Below, in pieces: positions 60,056-64,000 of a DNA stretch of 64,000 nucleotides. Source of the DNA: Quillaja saponaria (lineage: Eukaryota > Streptophyta > Magnoliopsida > Fabales > Quillajaceae); assembly GCA_029379385.1 (NCBI GenBank), contig CM055611.1:1984001-2048000 (forward strand), in the 5' to 3' direction. A program made the position numbers and the translations under genes. Below the pieces are notes generated by a model. It made no database searches and was not told the DNA's origin. It was given only the letters and a program-made list of their open reading frames with translations. Each line of letters opens with the position of its first letter. Position 1 is the stretch's first letter.

Positions 60056-63000
60056 TGTCACACCCCTCATGGAGGCATGACTGGCCGGAGGAATGGTAAC
60101 CATACCTCCTGTAACCCTGACTTAAATAAATGAACGACCATGACTGTTGACTCGCCAATGAATAAAACCAAGAAATTATAAAAACAAAAATTAACATTAA
60201 AAAAACTTGTTGATTATAACAAATCACAACTTACAGCAAATTTCGGCAGAAGTCCCTTTACAATATGGAACATGCCTTAAAATGCAATCCTATAAATTCT
60301 TTTATTACTCGAACACAATACAAAGACAATAAGGAGCTCTGCTCCTTTCGCACCATCAACAAAACAAGTACAAGGATATTACATCATACCACATTGACAC
60401 CCACAGTGCTAATGTGACTGCAACTTTCAATCATTAACTCCAAGTATGAGATTCCGAGGCATACCTTATCATCAAATCCTTAACAAAAACTTCGTATTAA
60501 GTGGTTAACTTCTTTTGAGGTGACTGCTACTAAAAAATTATAACCACAAAAAAAGGGTGAGTCCTACGGACCCCGTGAGTGAAAAATCGTACCCAAAGGG
60601 TACTAGCATCACTCAGCACAAACATATAATATATATATATATATATATATTAACATCATGTAACATGATTCGCATAACGTTTCACATTACACGTACATAT
60701 TGTAAGTTTCACAAATTCACAATTCATATGACACACAAAATCACAATTCAAGTCAGCGAAACTAATATCACACAACGCAATCAAAGAGCCAACGAGTAAC
60801 CCAGCCTCACACACCAGTATCACCCCCTGCCGGACATTTACACGCCCGCACTACCAAATTAATTCTCCATACACAATCATCTCACCGGGGCTGAGCACTC
60901 AATTTTTTTTTTGAAAATATTCATCATAATCAGGATATCTCATGAGTTCAAATCAGAGTATTCTAGGTGCACCTGGATTTTTAATTTCAGAAATGAAAAT
61001 CATTTTCTAAAAAATGTTCACGAGTTGGCTCTTATCAAACACATTCAATGTCAAACAAAGCAATCCAATATCAAACAAACATAATTCAAATAAATTACTA
61101 AAATACTTTACTTGCTTACTTTCATATATGACTGCATATTCAAATAGACATATAATCACACATACTAATCTAGCCCCTAAAAGCAGCAATTAACCATTCA
61201 CCTATAACCGATTCTACTCGTCACTCACATTTGAGTCCATGTGTCTCATCGGTCCGCATCAGAATTCGAATCTGCAATTCATATTTCCAAATAATGCTTA
61301 GTTCACAAACGTTATTGTTATAATATTTTAATTTCTAAGTTTATATTTCAACTCGTATATGTTTCTTTATGAAGTTTACTATTAAGCTATTACAAGCTAA
61401 TTAATAAGAACTTGGACTTTACGTGATAAGGTTAATATTAAAGAGACATTTTAAATGTCTCGAAAATGCATAGGGATAAAAGAAATCATTAGAAAAGATA
61501 AAAAGCACTTAGTGGGTTAGAGATGTTGAAACTGTCCAAACTTGAGGTTTGGACTAGTGTCCACTTTAACTGATCATATCTTTCTCTAGGAAACTCCGAA
61601 TCTAGTTTCGTAAAATTTGTAAAATACTAGTACACATGTAGATTTATAATGGTATATCATTTGTAATTTTTAGAATTGTATATCAATACAGTTTATTGTT
61701 TGAAGTTGTATCAAATTCTGTAACACGCAGGATTTTGTCCACCTCTGACCTTATCTTAGTTAATTATATATAACTTTCTTTAGGAAACACGAAATCTAAT
61801 TCTGTTTGTTGGGTTTATTAATAGAAAAGTATATCTATCTTTATTATTTAGAAACTTTTCCTAGAATCTGTCATTAACCCTACTCAATTTCTTACATGAA
61901 CCAAAAACCGGGCAATACTAATCCTGCCTGACCTAGCCAGAGTCTAACAGCTATAACTAACAACATACATGGAATAAGGTTACGAAATTTTGCAGACAAT
62001 ATGTCAAGACTATAAGCTACATTTCATATTTTAAACTCTTAATTTAATTCAGTCCCGAAGACACTCGAAATACAGTATTTCTCTCATCCACGAATCTGCC
62101 CTTGCACCACCTCCAAAACCACTTAACTCTCATTTTCCACCACTTTCAAGCTTCAATTCATACTCTTCACTCAATACTAATTTACTAACATTACTCCTAG
62201 TCCAATTAAATTTAAGATTGTATTAGTGATTTAAAATTAATCAAGAACTTAACTTATGAATTTCTAATATCAATCCAATCAAGTTTTACTTATTCTATTA
62301 CAACTTGTTATATTTAGATATTTTATCAAACATCTTGAATGCTATGATTTCCCACACAAACACAACCATTCACCATACAAGTTCTTTAACCTTTGTTTAT
62401 AACTTTAATCCTAACTCCTCTAAACCCAAAACTAATTCACCATTCATCAAAGATTCCTTATATATATATATATATATATCATACTATCATACTATATCTA
62501 TATCAACTAAGCTTCTAAAAGCAAAATTCAGCTACCCTACATAAAGCCATAATCAAGTCACTTAGTTAAGATTTCATACCCTTACTGCCTTTGTTTCCTT
62601 ATAACCCCAAAATCATCCTCCATGTCAGCTCCTATAGTTGGCCATGAGGGAGGGAAAAAAAAGTGACTTGTTGCTGCCCAACAACATCCAAAAACTAGAG
62701 TTGGCTGCTGCATCAAGAAAGGAGGAAACATGCCTTCCAAGCAAGAAGGAAGGAAAATAGGAAAATAGAAAGCTATTGTCCAACAATTCCTAGACCAACA
62801 CAGCCAAGATTACGCCCAAAAGGAAGGAGACAAGCATAGCCAAAACAACACTTAAACAGAGTTTACATCCTCTCGGTAGCTTGCTGGTTGTATGGTTCAC
62901 TCTTAACACACACACACATGGGGCTTCAGGGAAATGGGAGGAATTGAATGGCCAAGCAAAGAAAGAGCATGAGGCTCTCGGCTAGTAAGGAGAAGGATGG

Positions 63001-63524
63001 GGAAAATTCTGGAACAAGAGAACAAGAAAGAAGCCTCAGCTGAAATTGGGGAAGGTTCCAAGTTTCTCTAGAATGACCGAAACAAGGGGAGGAAAACATA
63101 AGGCAGTGAACAACAAAAAGGGGAAGAAAAAAAATCGGCCAACATATAAGGAAAATGAGAAAAGAAGCAATAAAAAAAAACATAGTCAAAGTCACAAAAA
63201 AATAATTAGTTTATATTTATTCTTTAATTTATATATATGCATGTATTTGTATAAATGTTTGTTGTATTCCCACGTGTGTTTTACCTTTTATTTTTCTTAT
63301 AAAATTTCACACTATAATATCAAGCTCCAACTCAAATTAATTTTGTCTTACTGTGCATAGAATTTATTTATCTACTTACTCCATTCTATACCCATGTTAT
63401 TTACCATCATCTCTCACGTACACATCGACACTTATTTATTTGTAAAAAAAATTATTTTACGTTACCTAAATCTTGACATTATTACATCAAATATTCCTAA
63501 CGTCGTAATATCAGGGTTATAACA
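60056..63524 (+). mobile_element. Long solo LTR, about 3.47 kb
   Basis: It starts TGTCACACCCC (60056) and ends GGGTTATAACA (63524), that is TG...CA. The flanks ATTCT (60051-60055) and CTTCT (63525-63529) suggest a 5-base duplication with one mismatch. No internal retrotransposon region follows on either side, so it is read as a solo LTR left by recombination. It is collinear with 1-3102. It contains (TA)n tracts near 60631 and 62461 and a purine-rich low-complexity stretch near 62930-63180. The size and TGTCACACCC start would fit a long-LTR Ty3/gypsy lineage (inference). Confidence 0.65.
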
Positions 63525-64000
63525 CTTCTGATGATCACACTAGTATAATCAGAGTAATAAGTTGAAAAACTATAAAAGAGTTAAGATGTGAGAGCTGAAA
63601 AGCTGGGAGATCTAGAAAGTTGTTTATTGCCTCTCCTTGAGGTCGAGTTATTTTTCTTCGACTGATTATAGTCGTGATAGGTACATATTTGATGACACTC
63701 CTTCCAAAGATTGTCACCAGCTAAAAAGCTATATATTAGCTTGTTGAGCTATTTGTTATGATTATAGGCGATAGCCGAAGGTGATGAACTCATTTGACTT
63801 AGTGATTTCGTGCATGAAGATTTTCTGTAATATAATAATAATTACAGGCTAAAAAGTCAAGCTTAACAGAAAATTCTTTAAATTTGCATATGTAAACACA
63901 TGTAGTATAGTCTTTGTGATAGAATAATCAATAATGTTTAGCAGAAGTACACAATTATAAAATTTAAAGATGTATTTGTAAGTTTCAAAACTAGTTAGGC
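63525..64000. other. Window end, no gene seen
   Basis: More complex sequence than the AT-rich spacers, but no reading frame or repeat is recognised. Confidence 0.5.

Overview
The window is nuclear DNA of a flowering plant, most likely a eudicot. It is AT-rich and intergene-rich. Its genes have spliced exons with GT-AG introns and belong to plant-specific families (OCTOPUS/DUF740, plastid PHT4 transporters, BAHD acyltransferases). Much of the space is plant transposable-element debris. The species cannot be named from the sequence.

Three host genes are well supported. (1) An OCTOPUS-like gene lies on the minus strand at 10509-12534. It is essentially one exon and is interrupted by a one-base frame change in a C6/G6 run. 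(2) A very long minus-strand gene (37633 down to 19912) encodes a WD40 protein of the WDR62/MABP1 type. I traced 20 coding exons by reading-frame continuity. One internal exon has a frame break, and several introns hold transposons. (3) A plastid PHT4-type anion/phosphate transporter lies on the plus strand (45718-50782). Its 8 exons join in phase into a 515-residue open reading frame. The genes are independent single transcription units, and nothing suggests that they work together.

Layout: 1-3767 holds ends of a long LTR. A related, apparently complete solo LTR lies at 60056-63524. 3.8-10.5 kb is AT-rich with short duplications and no convincing gene. 12.8-19.9 kb is intergenic. In 19.9-37.7 kb the WD40 gene carries a Copia element nested in an older hAT-like element (both with target-site duplications), an 870-bp hAT element with a perfect 8-bp duplication, a SINE-like unit and a small inverted-repeat element. 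37.8-45.7 kb is intergenic, with terminal-inverted-repeat elements and a stretch of degenerate telomere-like repeats. 51-59.8 kb holds two duplicated BAHD acyltransferase pseudogenes plus a weaker third relic, with a nested LINE and Mutator-like insertion between them.

I found no clearly undescribed biological system. The most useful observations are the nested insertions with readable target-site duplications, the two BAHD copies that lost the same catalytic motif by different substitutions, the telomere-like repeat inside a transposon, and frame breaks in two otherwise well-conserved genes. Those breaks could be real loss-of-function changes or assembly errors.
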